This document shows positions 1-11,228 of a stretch of DNA of 64,000 bases, piece by piece. Within the stretch, counting starts at the first letter, position 1. Each line of letters starts with the position of its first letter. The notes under the pieces are model-generated. The model saw only the letters and a list, made by a program, of their open reading frames with translations. It was not told the origin of the DNA and ran no database searches. Origin of the DNA: Mangifera indica (lineage: Eukaryota > Streptophyta > Magnoliopsida > Sapindales > Anacardiaceae); assembly GCF_011075055.1 (NCBI RefSeq), contig NW_025401102.1, positions 434,001-498,000 of the forward strand, given 5' to 3'. Made by a program: the position numbers and the translations under genes.

Positions 1-969
1 ATAAAAATAAATTATTTTATAAAAAATTAATCTGTTTTTCATCTGTAGATTTTATTCATTACAGAAAACTTAATCTTAATGCGTATCGTCTGAAATATAA
101 GCAATTAATCGGTGAAAACTATGGTAAACGCTGATAAATTAAATGAGGGGTATTTTTGAAATGAAAATATAATTTGCTTAAAAAGGTAAAAAGTAAGAAT
201 TGCTGTCGAAAAAAGTTTACGTGGCAAACCGACTGTCTATTTTAATTAATTTCCCCTTCGTTATAGTTTTAATGGTTAAACACTAATTTTTTATATTAAG
301 TACCTTTTTATTTTAATTATTAAAAACTTTTTTTTATCAGTTTTCTCTAATGTAAAACAATTTAGTATCTAAAAATCATTAGTTTTTTAGAGCAACTGAC
401 AGAATCTTCTTCTTCCAACCCTTCCAAATCTATGTTCTGGTAGATGGGACTATTTATGAAATCCAACAAAATTATGTATCAAAGAAGCTCGGTCAATCAT
501 GTGTTAAGTTGGAGTTAATTGATTAACTAGAGAATCATCGTCAATTTTGTTTTCAGTATTTTAAACATTCGTTTCCCTTTTATAGTGGAAATGCATCTTG
601 AGATCAGATTAGGGATTTTCTTTATCCATTGATATTAATCTATATTCATTGCTAATTTTCATTTTAGGCACCCCTTAGATGGAATCATCTTATAAAACGT
701 TTAAAGCAATGCCATAGGATATCGAACTGATGGCAATCTGATGGCTGTTAGATGCCATTGACAGTTGAGTTGTCAACTAGAGTGCGAAGTTCTCTTATAA
801 AATCTCTTCTCAATGCGGTGGTTGGAATACTTGATTCCTTCTTGATTCGTTCAGCGCCAGACCCGCTGCTGCTTAATGATTCACATCAAAGGAATTTATG
901 GATGTGAAGTTTTCATGCATAAGATTTGGAAACAAGCACTAATCTGATGATGCTATAAATCCACAACCA
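1..969. other. AT-rich stretch, no gene recognised
   Basis: No long open frame and no recognised protein similarity in either strand. The right part may hold further decayed sequence of the FAR1-type pseudogene that starts near 970, but nothing could be aligned by eye. Confidence 0.4.
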
Positions 970-1990
970 TCTCCGAAAATTGGTTGCAAGGAGAGGAGGC
1001 CGAATGGAAGGTGGTTTTTTTCTAGCTTTATTAGGCAGCACAATCATGAGCTTTTACCAGCTCAGGCACATCTTTTCCGAAGCCATAGAAACGTTTATCT
1101 TCTTTAAAGTAAGTTTAGGATAAGAAGACGGAAGAACATACTCCAGTGTGTAAACTCTTTTCTGCATATCAAAATGTTGATTGCTTAGAGAGTTAAATGA
1201 GAAGTCAGTATGATAAGGGACGAAAATTGGTTTTAGATCCAGGAGATGCTCAAGTTCTGTTAGAATATTTTATTCATATGCAAGAAGAAAATTCTAAATT
1301 CCTTATGCAGTTGATTTAAATGAAGAGCATCAGTTGAGGAATTTCTTTTGAGTTGATGTTGAAGGCATCAGTTGAGGAATGTCTTTTGGTTCTTTTTGTT
1401 GGAGTTAACCATCATATTCAACCCACCTTAGTCGGACGTATGAAGGGGAGGCCAAGGCCGACTTTGATGCCGGGCATGAAACACCTGAATTGAAATCTCC
1501 ATCACCTTTAGAAAAACAAATGTCACTTGTGTACACACATGAAATTCTCAAGAAATTTCAACTGGAGGTTTTAGAAGCAGCTGCGTGTCATCTTAAGAAA
1601 GAAACCGAAGTTGACAATACTTCAGCATATAGCGTGAAGGATTTTGAAGATGATCACAACTATATGGTGGAATGGAATAAATCTAAATCAGATATATATT
1701 GTTCGTGTTATTCATTTTAATATAAAGGGTATCTCTGTATACATACTATTATTGTTCTGCCGATGTCTGCTGTTTTCAGCATCTCGTCTAAATATATATT
1801 GCAACGATGGACAAATGCAGCTAAGAGTAAGCATGATATCAGTGAAAGATTGGATGAGGTGCAAACCAACCATGGTTCGCCGCTATAATGATCTATGCCG
1901 AAGAGCCATAATATTGGGCGAAGAAGGGTCATTATCGCCATACAAGAAGCTCTCAAGCAATGTGCAACACTGCATAACTGCATAAGAGTA
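970..1990 (+). pseudogene. FAR1/FHY3-related (FRS) transcription factor, decayed and internally deleted
   Basis: FAR1/FHY3 proteins are transposase-derived transcription factors with an N-terminal FAR1 zinc-binding domain, a MULE transposase core and a C-terminal SWIM finger. Pieces of all three can be read in order on the plus strand. The end of the FAR1 domain (a CKE..EWK stretch followed by RQHNHEL) lies near 980-1065. The start of the transposase region (GRKLVLDPGDAQVLLEYF, then VDLNEEHQLRNFF) lies near 1215-1350. A VGVNHH-like stretch near 1395-1415 jumps almost directly to the KSPSPLEKQMS region (1490), so roughly 300 residues of the transposase core are missing. The SWIM motif (CSC...CIH, 1700-1750) is interrupted by TAA at 1718-1720, and frameshifts follow. 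The final RRYNDLCRRAI block is at 1875-1910. No start codon or full frame remains. Confidence in the family is high; the exact clade is inferred. Confidence 0.82.
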
Positions 1991-4144
1991 TTAAACTTAA
2001 TGATGCTAAATTTAGGACAATATAGTTTAATGCAACTTAATAGTACTTTAGAGTTATCTTTGGATCTTAATTGGCTTGTTGGTTATATAAAGAGCCTTAA
2101 TTTTGGAATATTTTGTCTCCATTAAATTCCTTTAGAAGATAGTCACTATTGGATACCTGTGCTTGCAGGAGCTTTCTGATAGAGGCCAATGCAGTTGCAT
2201 AATTTTGTTCCAAACCAGTTACAAGTGTTACCTTACCTACAATGTTTCATAATTTTGTACATAAAATTGTGCACAAAATTGTGCGTATAACACTATTCAT
2301 AATTTTTTAACCTTTCGTCCCATCACTTTTGAGAATTTTAACTGTGTAAAAGAGTATTTCAGTAAACTCTTCCAAAGAGTATGTGTTACAGTATTTGAAA
2401 ATCCCTGCAAAAATACAGGGTATAAATTATATGTAATCCAATATGAACATCCTCAAAACTTCCAAACCTTTTCTTCTTTAGCCTTAGTTGCTCAAATCAC
2501 ACACAAACAAACCCTTAAATATTCCTGAAAGCTCTTGATTTCTCCCACAAATTTCTGAAGCTGGTCAAACAAACATTGCCGGAGTTTAAGGTGAAAGCAA
2601 CTGAATAATGACACCAACAAGAGTAAAATAAAAAGGGGAAGGGATTTGCCATGTTAGTTGGCATGTTTTGTGGGAGAAGCAGATGAAGAATCCCAAGCAT
2701 CTGGCTCATTATCAGACTCAATATTTCTGGGTCAACTCCAGAACTTGCGTTGTTGACTCCGCCGGTGGAGAAAACATAAACTCTTAGAAGCTAGACACAC
2801 ATTTTATAAATGATTTTGTTAAGTATATCCAAGAAATATATTAATTAATACTATAAAAATGTGTTCTTACTATAAATTTAAGCTTTTTAAAGTGACTACT
2901 TTCTACTTTTGAAAATATAACCTTAACTCCACAATTTATAAATTTAACATATATTAGATTAATTGAATTTGGGTGAATAATAATAAAAATATCATTTTTT
3001 TAAAACTTAACAAAATAATCTAACCGTCCTTTAAAAACTAGAGGGTAAGGGTTTTATTTCTATGTTCCAACAAACTAGATGTAAGTATATCCAATCCACA
3101 AGTGTACACTGGATTGGATGGAGTTGAGTGATTTGAATGACCCAGAAGCTTAATCATCATCTGAATGGGGCAGCTGCCACAGTGTGATGATAAGGAAATT
3201 GGACGACCCATATGAGTCAACCATTCAGAATCTGAGTAAAGCTGCCGCTGCATTAAGTACCGAATTGAAGGATATATTTACACATTTACTTAGAGCTGAT
3301 GTCGAATTTTACTGTTTTTGGAAAGCATAAAACTTCTAGGGGTATCAAAGGCAATTCAAAAGTGGAGTTAGGTATGAGTTCACAACTTATTTCACCTTTC
3401 TTGGAAAGCAGAAAATGACAGTGAAGAGCGGAAAAGAGATTAAAATGTAGAGGTGTTGTCATTATCGAGAATGGTCACAGCCACGTTGAACAGCATGCCT
3501 CGCAACTCTGCTTCATTCATCAAATCAAATCAACATACCTTTTTCCCGCTTTCTTACCGGCCGAAATGAAAAATTAAAATTTTTACGCTCATTTAGACTC
3601 ATATATACATTTATATTAAATTTTTTACACTTTAAATATTTTGACTATTTTATATAATAAGATATCTAAATTACTTTTATCTTCAATTTTAACAAATTAA
3701 AATAAAGTTTACAATATTATTTATTTTTAATATACTATCAAGAAAAAACATGTATAGATATTTAGTATCAATATTTGAAAAAAGATTTATATATATGTTA
3801 AATAAAATTAAGTGAATTTAAAATTATTGAATTTAAATTTTTTAGATTAAATATACAAAAATTGTAAACTCAATTGAACTTATCTGTTGAAATTTTGGTT
3901 AGCGTCAATCTCATATTAAAACAGCATATGAAAAGATAATCAAAGAAACAACCCATGAAGAGCATGCATTGAAGTACTTGACATTGAATATGCAAAGAAT
4001 ACATTAATAGATATATCCCAAGAATCAAAACAAAAATGAATTGGATATTCACGTGAGCGTGCGGGAATAACTTGAGTTGTAGAGGAGAGATAATGCAATG
4101 ATTTGTGCAATAGTATTCTCGTGAAGATTAATTTCATCTTTAGC
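1991..4144. other. Intergenic, no gene recognised
   Basis: AT-rich DNA with only short open frames (for example minus strand 2515-2760 and 3038-3253) that resemble nothing I recognise. A small protein-like stretch on the minus strand near 2690-2760 (SDNEPDAWDSSSASP in one frame) could be the end of a decayed gene but has no supporting start or splice context. Confidence 0.35.
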
Positions 4145-4164
4145 GTGCGCGCGCACACACACAT

Positions 4165-4246
<82 letters not shown>
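4145..4246. repeat. Compound CG/CA/TA microsatellite
   Basis: A short GC/CA dinucleotide run (4145-4168) passes into an uninterrupted TA run that continues to 4246. It is a simple sequence repeat and the longest TA tract in the left third of the window. Confidence 0.95.
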
Positions 4247-4249
<3 letters not shown>

Positions 4250-4623
4250 TATTTAGCACATCTATTTTAAACATACCATAAAAGAAAGATCTATATTTAG
4301 CACAAATTTACGCAAAAAAAAATTCAGTGAGCAATCGGTCAACGAAATTTGTTGGATTTGTAGAGACAAAATAATGACAGGACAACATGTGAGGTTTTTT
4401 TATAAAATAAAAGCATAAATGTATTGTATCGTACTAAAATTAATTCAATTTGAATTCTGCGTAAATCAATTCAATTTAATTCTATCGAAATTCAATTAAG
4501 TAAATCAAAATATTGTTAAATATTATAATTTTAAAAATATTGTTAATTAGCCAATTATTACAATTTTAAAAATAAAAAAAATGTCAAAAAACTGATTTTG
4601 GTTGGAAAGGTTATTTTGGGAGG

Positions 4624-4750
4624 AGGGTTGGCGGCGTAAATTTGGGGGTTGGCTTTAACCTCTGAAATTTTGCTTAAAAGGGTTGGCAAGCCTTAAGGGG
4701 TTGGCGCCAACCCCTTTAGTTGGCTTAAAGCAGTTCGTGATGCTAACCCC
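4624..4750. repeat. Cluster of GGGTTGGC motifs with a 22-bp perfect palindrome
   Basis: The octamer GGGTTGGC occurs at about 4625, 4647, 4680 and 4698, with inverted copies (GCCAACCCC, GCTAACCCCC) at 4707 and 4742. The copy at 4695-4716 forms a perfect 22-bp palindrome whose core is GGGGTTGGCGCCAACCCC. A related GGTTGGCGGC string appears near 13343 beside the Mutator-like remnant, so the cluster may be mobile-element derived. Function unknown. Confidence 0.6.
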
Positions 4751-5229
4751 CAAATTAAATTTTTTATTTAAATAAAGTCTTATACCTTTATTTTGGCTTT
4801 ATTTAATTTTTATTTAAATAAATAAATATATTTTGTCAGAAATATTTCTTGTTAAAATAAATATTATTTTATTAAATAATAAATATTTCTTATTAGTTAA
4901 TCAATATCTATTTGGTGTATGAACTGTGATATATAAATAAATATATATTCTTTTATTTGGTTAGAGTAAATATTATTTTGTTAAAATAAATATTATTTCT
5001 TTAAATAATAAATTTATTTAAGTATCCAACAAGTAAAGAAATACAGACAATATTTCTATTCGAATGTTATATTAGTTTATGTCAATAATGCTATTTTAAT
5101 AATAATAATCCAGTTTGTTTGATTGATCTTTGATTGATAATGATTGTTTTTAAGTAAAATAAAATAATGTAAAAGACAAAATAAAACTAAAATAAAATAA
5201 ATTAAAAGATAAATAAGTAAAGAAAAAAA
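4751..5229. other. AT-rich filler, no gene
   Basis: Very AT-rich DNA with repeated TTATTTAAATAAAT-type strings. It lies beyond the recognisable 3' part of the Ty3/gypsy element. No 3' LTR matching 11229-12491 could be found here. Confidence 0.4.
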
Positions 5230-5720
5230 AAATGGAAGGTGAACAACCCAAAGCACTCTTCTTCATTTTTCCAAAGACCAAATACGGGCACTTTTATGCC
5301 CATATTTGGTGCCTATAAACACTGCTCCCTTCAACTTAAAATGCACTTTATGAGGAAATTCAAATTTCATACTCTTCATCAACCAATTCAACACCACAAA
5401 GAAATGACACAATCCAATTAATGCAATCAATGATAAGAACACAATTAATCAAACAAATCACAACCAATGAAAACATCAAATTGAGCAAGATTTAATTGTA
5501 CCCCTTTTTTAACTTGAAAATACTCCTCATGTCCAAACTTGTACTCAAATTGTTAGACATTCCAAAATTAACCTGAAATAAACAAGAAGAACAATTTTAA
5601 ACTAAATGTGGGAAAAATCATTTATCAATAAACTAAAAGAAAATTCTTTAAGAGAAGAAAAACTTGGGTTGCCTCCCAAGAGCGCTAATTTATGGTCCTT
5701 AGCTTGACCAATTGTGAGAC

Positions 5721-6830
5721 TTAAGTTAGAGGATTGGAAAGTGGTCGAGACACCTCCACTTCTACTTGGTCACCAACAAAATACGAGTTTAGCCTCTGCC
5801 CATTGACTTTAAATGTTCCAGAATTTTCACTCCACACCTCAACGACCTCATGGGGAAATACCTTTAAGATTTTAAAAGGACCAGACCACCTTGACTTAAG
5901 TTTTCCTGGAAAAAGCTTCAATCTTGAGTTGAAAAGCAACACTTGATCACCTTCTTTGAAGTCTTTCTTTAAAATATGCTTATCATGCCACCTTTTGGTT
6001 TTTTCCTTGTATATTTTGGCATTCTCATAAGCGTCCAATCTAAACTCTTTTAACTCATCTAGTTGGAGGAGACGTTTTTCATTGGTTTTCTTAAATCAAA
6101 GTTCAGAAACTTAGTAGCCCAATAAGCTCGATGCTCTAGCTCCACTGGAAGATGATAAGACTTATCGTAGACAAGGAGGAAAGAGGATGTACCAATGGGA
6201 GTTTTAAAGGTTGTGTGGTATGCCCAAAGCGCATCATCCAATCTCAAACTCTAATCTTTCCTTGAAGCACTTACGGTTTTCTCAAGTATGCTTTTGATCT
6301 CCTTATTAGAAATCTCAACTTACCCACTAGTTTGAGGGTGGTATGGTGTTGCAACCTTTATGGATAACTCCATATTTCTTTAATAATTTCTCAAATAAGT
6401 GATTACAAAAGTGAGAACCACCATCACTAATAATAGCTCTTGAAGTCCCAAATCTTGCGAAGATATATTTCTTTAAGAACTTCACCACAACCCTAACATC
6501 ATTGGATGGACTTGCTAGTGACTTAACCCATTTAGAAACATAATCTACAACAACTAAGATATATTTATTCCCATAAGACGTAAGAAATGGTCCCATGAAG
6601 TCAATGCCCCACACATCAAAAATTTCAATTTCAAGTATACTGTTTAAAGGCATTTCATTTCTTCTTGAAATGTTTCTAGTTCTTTGCATCTTGAAAAAGA
6701 GTTGGCTAATAGAACCCACTTTGGAGCACCTTAGCTGCTGTCTTGGTGGCGCTAAAATGACCTCCACATTCAAGAGAATGACAATGGGTTATAACACTTT
6801 CCATCTCATCTTGTGGTAAGCATTATCGCA
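5721..6830 (-). pseudogene. Gypsy integrase region, broken
   Basis: The minus strand begins with the HCHS...GGHF half of the HHCC zinc finger near 6790. The CxxC half is largely missing because of a small deletion near 6680-6690 that joins the LFQDA block to the QRTRN block. A TAG stop lies at 6706-6708. The catalytic core follows: WGIDFMGPF near 6605 holds the first Asp and ISDGGSHF near 6425 the second. After a frameshift near 6360 the PYHPQ block and the region of the third acidic residue are seen at about 6340-6290. The C-terminal part is an open frame (6038-5721) with the [18 protein letters not shown] segment typical of Athila/Tat integrases and no chromodomain. Not functional. Confidence 0.88.
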
Positions 6831-8700
6831 CAATCCCATCAAAACATCTTTTGTAAAGCAGTGGTTCTTCCCAATCATAATTTTTCACCTCCCACAAGAA
6901 CTTTTTCTTTTCCTGGTGATTCATCTCTAGAGGTAATACATCACATACAAGATAATTCACATAATCTGCATACCATGGTACTATCAAATGAGATATCACT
7001 AAAAGTTGCTCATTTGGAAAAGAGTCATCAATAGGTAGACTTTTGTTAAAACCTCCATACTTAACTTGCTCCACATGGGACAAATGATCAGCATCAACAT
7101 TTTTTGTCCTCTTTTTATCCTTTATTTCTAAGTCAAACTCTTGAAGAAGTAATATCCACCTAATCAACCTCGGTTTTGCATCCTTCTTATTTAGGAGTTA
7201 CTTAATGGTTGAATGATCTATGTAGACTATGACCTTGGACCCCACTAAATAAGACCTGAACTTATCAAAAGCAAACACAACTGCAAGAAGTTCTTTCTTA
7301 GTGGTGGCATAGTTGACTTGTGCTTCATCCAAAGTGTGACTGGCGTAGTAAATTGCATAAACCTTTTTATCTTTCCTTTGCCTCAAAACTGCCCCTACAG
7401 CAAAGTCACTAGCATCACACATTACTTCAAAAGGTAAACTCCAATCTAGTGGTTGCATAATGGGAGTTGAAATCAATGCATCCTTTAACCTGTAAAAAGA
7501 ATCAAGACAATGTTGGTCAAAGTTAAAAGGAACATCTTTAGCAAGTAAATTTGACAAAGGTTTAACAATTTTTGAAAAATCCTTAATGAAACGCCTATAG
7601 AACCCAACATGGCCAAGAAAACTTTGGACTCCTTTTACTGATGTTGGTGGAGACATCTTCTCAATTACTTCTACTTTTGCCTTATCTACCTCAATCTCCC
7701 TTTGTGAGACTCTATGCCCAAGAATTATCCTTTCTTTCACCATAAAATGAAATTTTTCCCAATTAAGCACTAAATTGACCTTTTCGCACCTTTGCAAAAC
7801 CTTAGATAAGTTAAGCAAACAATCATCAAAGAACGCTCAACAAAATCAGAAAATATAGATATCATACATCTTTGAAAAGTAGCAGGTGCATTGCAAAGAC
7901 TGAAAGACATACGCCTATAGGCACATGTGCCATAAGGGCATGTGAAAGTGGTCTTTTCCTAGTCTTCTGGGTGAATAGGGATTTGAAAGAATTCCGAATA
8001 CCCATCTAGATAGCAAAAATAAGAATAGTTTACTAGTCTCTCCAAAACTTAATCAATGAAAAGAAGGGGAAAATGATCCTTACGGGGTGGCACTATTAAG
8101 CTTTCTGTAATCAATACACATCCTCTACCCTGTGACTGTCCTAGTTGGTATCAAATCATTATTCTCATTCTTGACAACAATCATACCCTCTTTCTTTGGT
8201 ACCACCTGTACTGGACTTACCTATGAGCTATCAGAAATGGGATAGATAGTCCCTGCATCCAACAAATTAATAACTTCATTTATCACTACCTCTTTCATGA
8301 TAGAATTTAATTTTCTTTGATGTTCAATGGTAGGTTTGAAATCATCAAGCATATAGATGCGATGCATGCAAATGGTAGGGCTTATTTCCTTGATATCATG
8401 AATGTTATAACAAATGATTTTTCTATATGCTCTAAGTTCCCTAAGCAACTTATCTTTTTGTTCATCATTTAATTCAACATTTATAATCACAAGATAAGTA
8501 GAATTAGGGCCAAGAAAAGCATACCTCAAATTAGTAGGAAATGGTTTAAGATCTACCTTAGGTGCATCTTTCGCTTTAAAAGAAGGAAAAGAATGGTTAC
8601 TTGTCTCGAGTTCTTCATACTTGAAATTCAAAATAGGAGCAACCTTAGGATTTACTTCCATAAGCTGAGCACAGGCTGTAATTTCCATATTTTCATCTTT
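6831..8700 (-). pseudogene. Gypsy reverse transcriptase and RNase H, broken
   Basis: The reverse transcriptase connection region (ELNDEQKDKLLRELR) lies near 8470. TAG stops are at 8221-8223 and 8125-8127 (both where Trp is expected), an extra base near 8085 shifts the frame, and TAA/TAG stops lie at 8049-8051 and 7959-7961. The FLDGYSG-like motif is present as YLDGYSEF near 8000. The segment that should hold the catalytic YxDD box is absent: near 7831-7836 sequence from before the box joins sequence after it. The frame then runs open from 7818 to 7198 through the thumb (FLGHVGFYRRFIKDF) and RNase H (CDASDFAVGAVL, then ATTKKELLAVVFAF), with a stop at 7198. RNase H residues continue to about 7070. 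Cannot encode an active polymerase. Confidence 0.9.
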
Positions 8701-9176
8701 GACTGAAGCTCCGTGAATAATGCATGACTCGAGTGGATCCTCAGGGTATTTCTTGATAAAGACTTCTTTCACACAATCATCAATAATGTTAACCCTACAA
8801 CAAGAATTCACAATATTAGGTTGCTTTGACATTCGAAAAACATTGAACTCTATTTTTTCATCTCCAATCTCAAAAGTGAGTTTCCCATTTTTAACGTCAA
8901 TTATTGCTCTTGCTATGGCTAAGAATGGTCTTCCCAGAATAAGAGGAACTTGAATATCCTTTTCCATTTCCAAAACCACAAAGTCTACAGGGATATAAAA
9001 CTTTCCAACTTTAATTGGCACATTTTCCATTATCCCTGTAGGATATTTTATAGATCTATCTGTCAATTACAGGGCTACTGTTGTAGGTTTTAATTTCCAA
9101 GCTTTAATCTCCTGCAAATAGATAAAGGCATTAGACTTATACTTGCACCAAGATCACATAAAGTTTTTTCAAAAGA
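8701..9176 (-). pseudogene. Gypsy retropepsin-like aspartic protease, broken
   Basis: The catalytic Asp region reads CDLGASISLMPLS near 9150 on the minus strand (DLGAS in place of DTGA, as is common in this clade). A one-base loss after KLG near 9090 and a TAA codon near 9068 break the frame. It then resumes open from 9066 with the VPLILGRPFLA block near 8945, the usual ILGRPFL segment of retropepsins. The protease passes directly into reverse transcriptase as one Pol polyprotein. Confidence 0.85.
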
Positions 9177-11081
9177 TTATTTACTAACTACACAAGGAAT
9201 AGAAAAACTCTCTGGATCCTTAAGCTTTGGTAGCAGCTTATTTTGTAAAATGGCACTGCATTCCTCTGAGAGAGCTACTGTTTCAAATTCTTCAAGTTTC
9301 TTTTTATTTGAGAGGATATCTTTGATAAACTTGACGTATGCTGACATTTGAGTTATAGCCTTCATAAAAGGAACACTGAGATGTATTTGCTTGAAAACAT
9401 CCAAAAACTTTCCAAACTGTTGATCAAGCTTTGCCTTTTAGAACCTTTGAGGAAAATGCAAAGGTGTTGAATATGTTTTGGATGACACTTGCTTTTCAGG
9501 GGCTTCTTGGATATTTCCCTCAACCTTTTTCTTCAATGTATCTTCTTCACTAGACTTTTCAACATCCTTTTACTCATCAAACTCATTTTCAACCTTGCTT
9601 ATAGGTTCACCTAATTGTTTACCACTCCTGGTGGAAATTGCCTTACAATGCTCCCTTGGATTTTGAGGTTGGCTAGGTAGCTTTCCCATTTCCCTAAAAT
9701 TGGAAGTACTTGCTTGTTGGCCCAATTGTATTTCAAATATCTTAGTATGTGTGGCCAATTGATCCACCTTGGTAGTAAGTTGTCTAATTGCTTCATCTTG
9801 AGCATCGACCTTTTGTTTTTGGGCAAGAATGAAATTCTCCATCATCAATTCTAGATTTGATTTTTGCTCTTTAGGAGGCTGAGGATGATGTAAAGGTTAG
9901 GGGTTAGTGTTTCTAGCTTGGAACCCTGAAGGTGGCTGCCTAAAATTTTGGTTTGGGTTAGAAGTATTGGCTTGGTTTGACCATGCAAAGTTTCGGTGGT
10001 TCCTCTAACTTGGGTTATATGTATTTGAGTAAGGATTACCCTGTCCCCTTTGGTTGTAATTAAGAAAATTCACTTGCTCATTTGTAGGCTCATGTGCATA
10101 ATAGGTACCCAATTGGCATTCAAAGCTTGTATGATCTCCTCTACAATTCTCACAACTAGCATTCAAAGCTTGTATGATCTCCTCTACAATTCTCACAACT
10201 AGAAGTTCTTACAACCTTCATATCTAATCTCTCCAATTTCTTTGTCAATGCATCCAACTTAGCATTCACCATAGTAATTCCATCCACTTCATGTACTCCA
10301 AAATGTCTTCTTTGACTAGCTCTATCATTAGGCCATCGACAATTGTTGGAAGCCATTTCTTCAATCAAGTGTAAAGCCACGTTAGATGTTTTACCTATTA
10401 ATGACCCATTAGCAGCTGCATCCAAAACACTATTTAACGAGTGAGAAAGACCATTATAGAAAGTTTGAACAACTAGCCAGTTAGGCAAGCCATGATGGGG
10501 ACATTGTCTTTGTAGATCTTTGAACCTTTCCCAAGCTTCATATAAAGACTCATTATCCCTTTGGTAAAAAGAGGCAATCTCATTTCTCAATTTAACTGTT
10601 TTACCAGGTGGAAAATATTTTTCAAGGAAAGCTTTAGAAAGTGCTTGCCAGGTAGTGAATGCACCAGGTGCCCTAGAATCCAACTAAGTAGTTGCCCTAT
10701 CCTTCAAAGAAAATAGAAATAGCCTCAATTTGATTGCATCTTTAGAAACCCCATTCATTTTGAAGGTGTCACATATCTGAGAGAAACGTGACAAGTGGAC
10801 ATGTGGATCTTCATTTTCTAACCCTCCAAATTGGTTTTGTTACACTATCTGAACAATAGAAGGTTTAATCTCAAAATTGTTAGCAACCACAGTGGGCCTC
10901 ACTACACTAGAATAACCATCATGTGCAGTAGGTACACATAATCACGAAGAGCTTGCTGATCGTTGATGTTATCTTCCATGACAACTTTTTGTCTTGCTCG
11001 TCTTTCTCTTCTATGTCTTCTAAAAGTTCTCTCAATTTCTGGGTCAAAATCCAATAATTCTGGATTTTGAGGTCTGGTCAT
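9177..11081 (-). pseudogene. Gypsy gag polyprotein, broken
   Basis: The likely start is the ATG at 11079-11081, opening with a MTRPQNPELLDFDPEIER segment. The retrotransposon gag domain follows (TWQALSKAFLEKYFPPGKT near 10640, then FYNGLSHSLNSVLDAAANGS near 10440). An in-frame TAG at 10684-10686 sits where the conserved Trp of RATTWLD is expected. The zinc knuckle (CENC...H...C, spacing CX2CX3HX4C) is duplicated by a 43-bp tandem repeat that also shifts the frame. Downstream open pieces (9848-9570 and 9404-9177) carry the coiled QLTTKVDQLATHTK segment and the spacer before protease. It would form the capsid-like particle if intact. Confidence 0.88.
10116..10201. repeat. 43-bp perfect tandem duplication in the gag zinc knuckle
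   Basis: Two adjacent identical 43-bp units, 10116-10158 and 10159-10201. Because 43 is not a multiple of three, the duplication shifts the gag frame and makes two overlapping copies of the CENCRGDHTSFEC knuckle in different frames. Confidence 0.95.
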
Positions 11082-11200
11082 AAACCAATAGAGTACCTAC
11101 AAAGAAAGAACAAAGACAACCAGAAATCAAATAGAACAAAAATAAAATAAAACTCTACTCTAGCCAAACTATAAATTATACTAATATCAACAAAGCACCA

Positions 11201-11219
11201 ATCCCCGGCAACGGCGCCA
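11201..11219 (-). other. Primer-binding site, tRNA-Asp type
   Basis: The plus-strand string ATCCCCGGCAACGGCGCCA equals the 3' end of plant tRNA-Asp including CCA, so the minus strand of the element can pair with that tRNA to prime reverse transcription. It lies 9 bp from the inner LTR end (11229). tRNA-Asp priming is usual for Athila-type elements. Confidence 0.9.
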
Positions 11220-11228
11220 AAAACTTTT

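Noticed and set aside
3940..4170. Minus-strand frame beginning MCMCVCART
   Set aside because: Its start is translated CA/GC microsatellite; no protein family.
11201..11219. tRNA-Asp-like sequence, considered as a tRNA gene fragment
   Set aside because: Only the 3' end is present and it sits beside the LTR end, so it is the retrotransposon primer-binding site.
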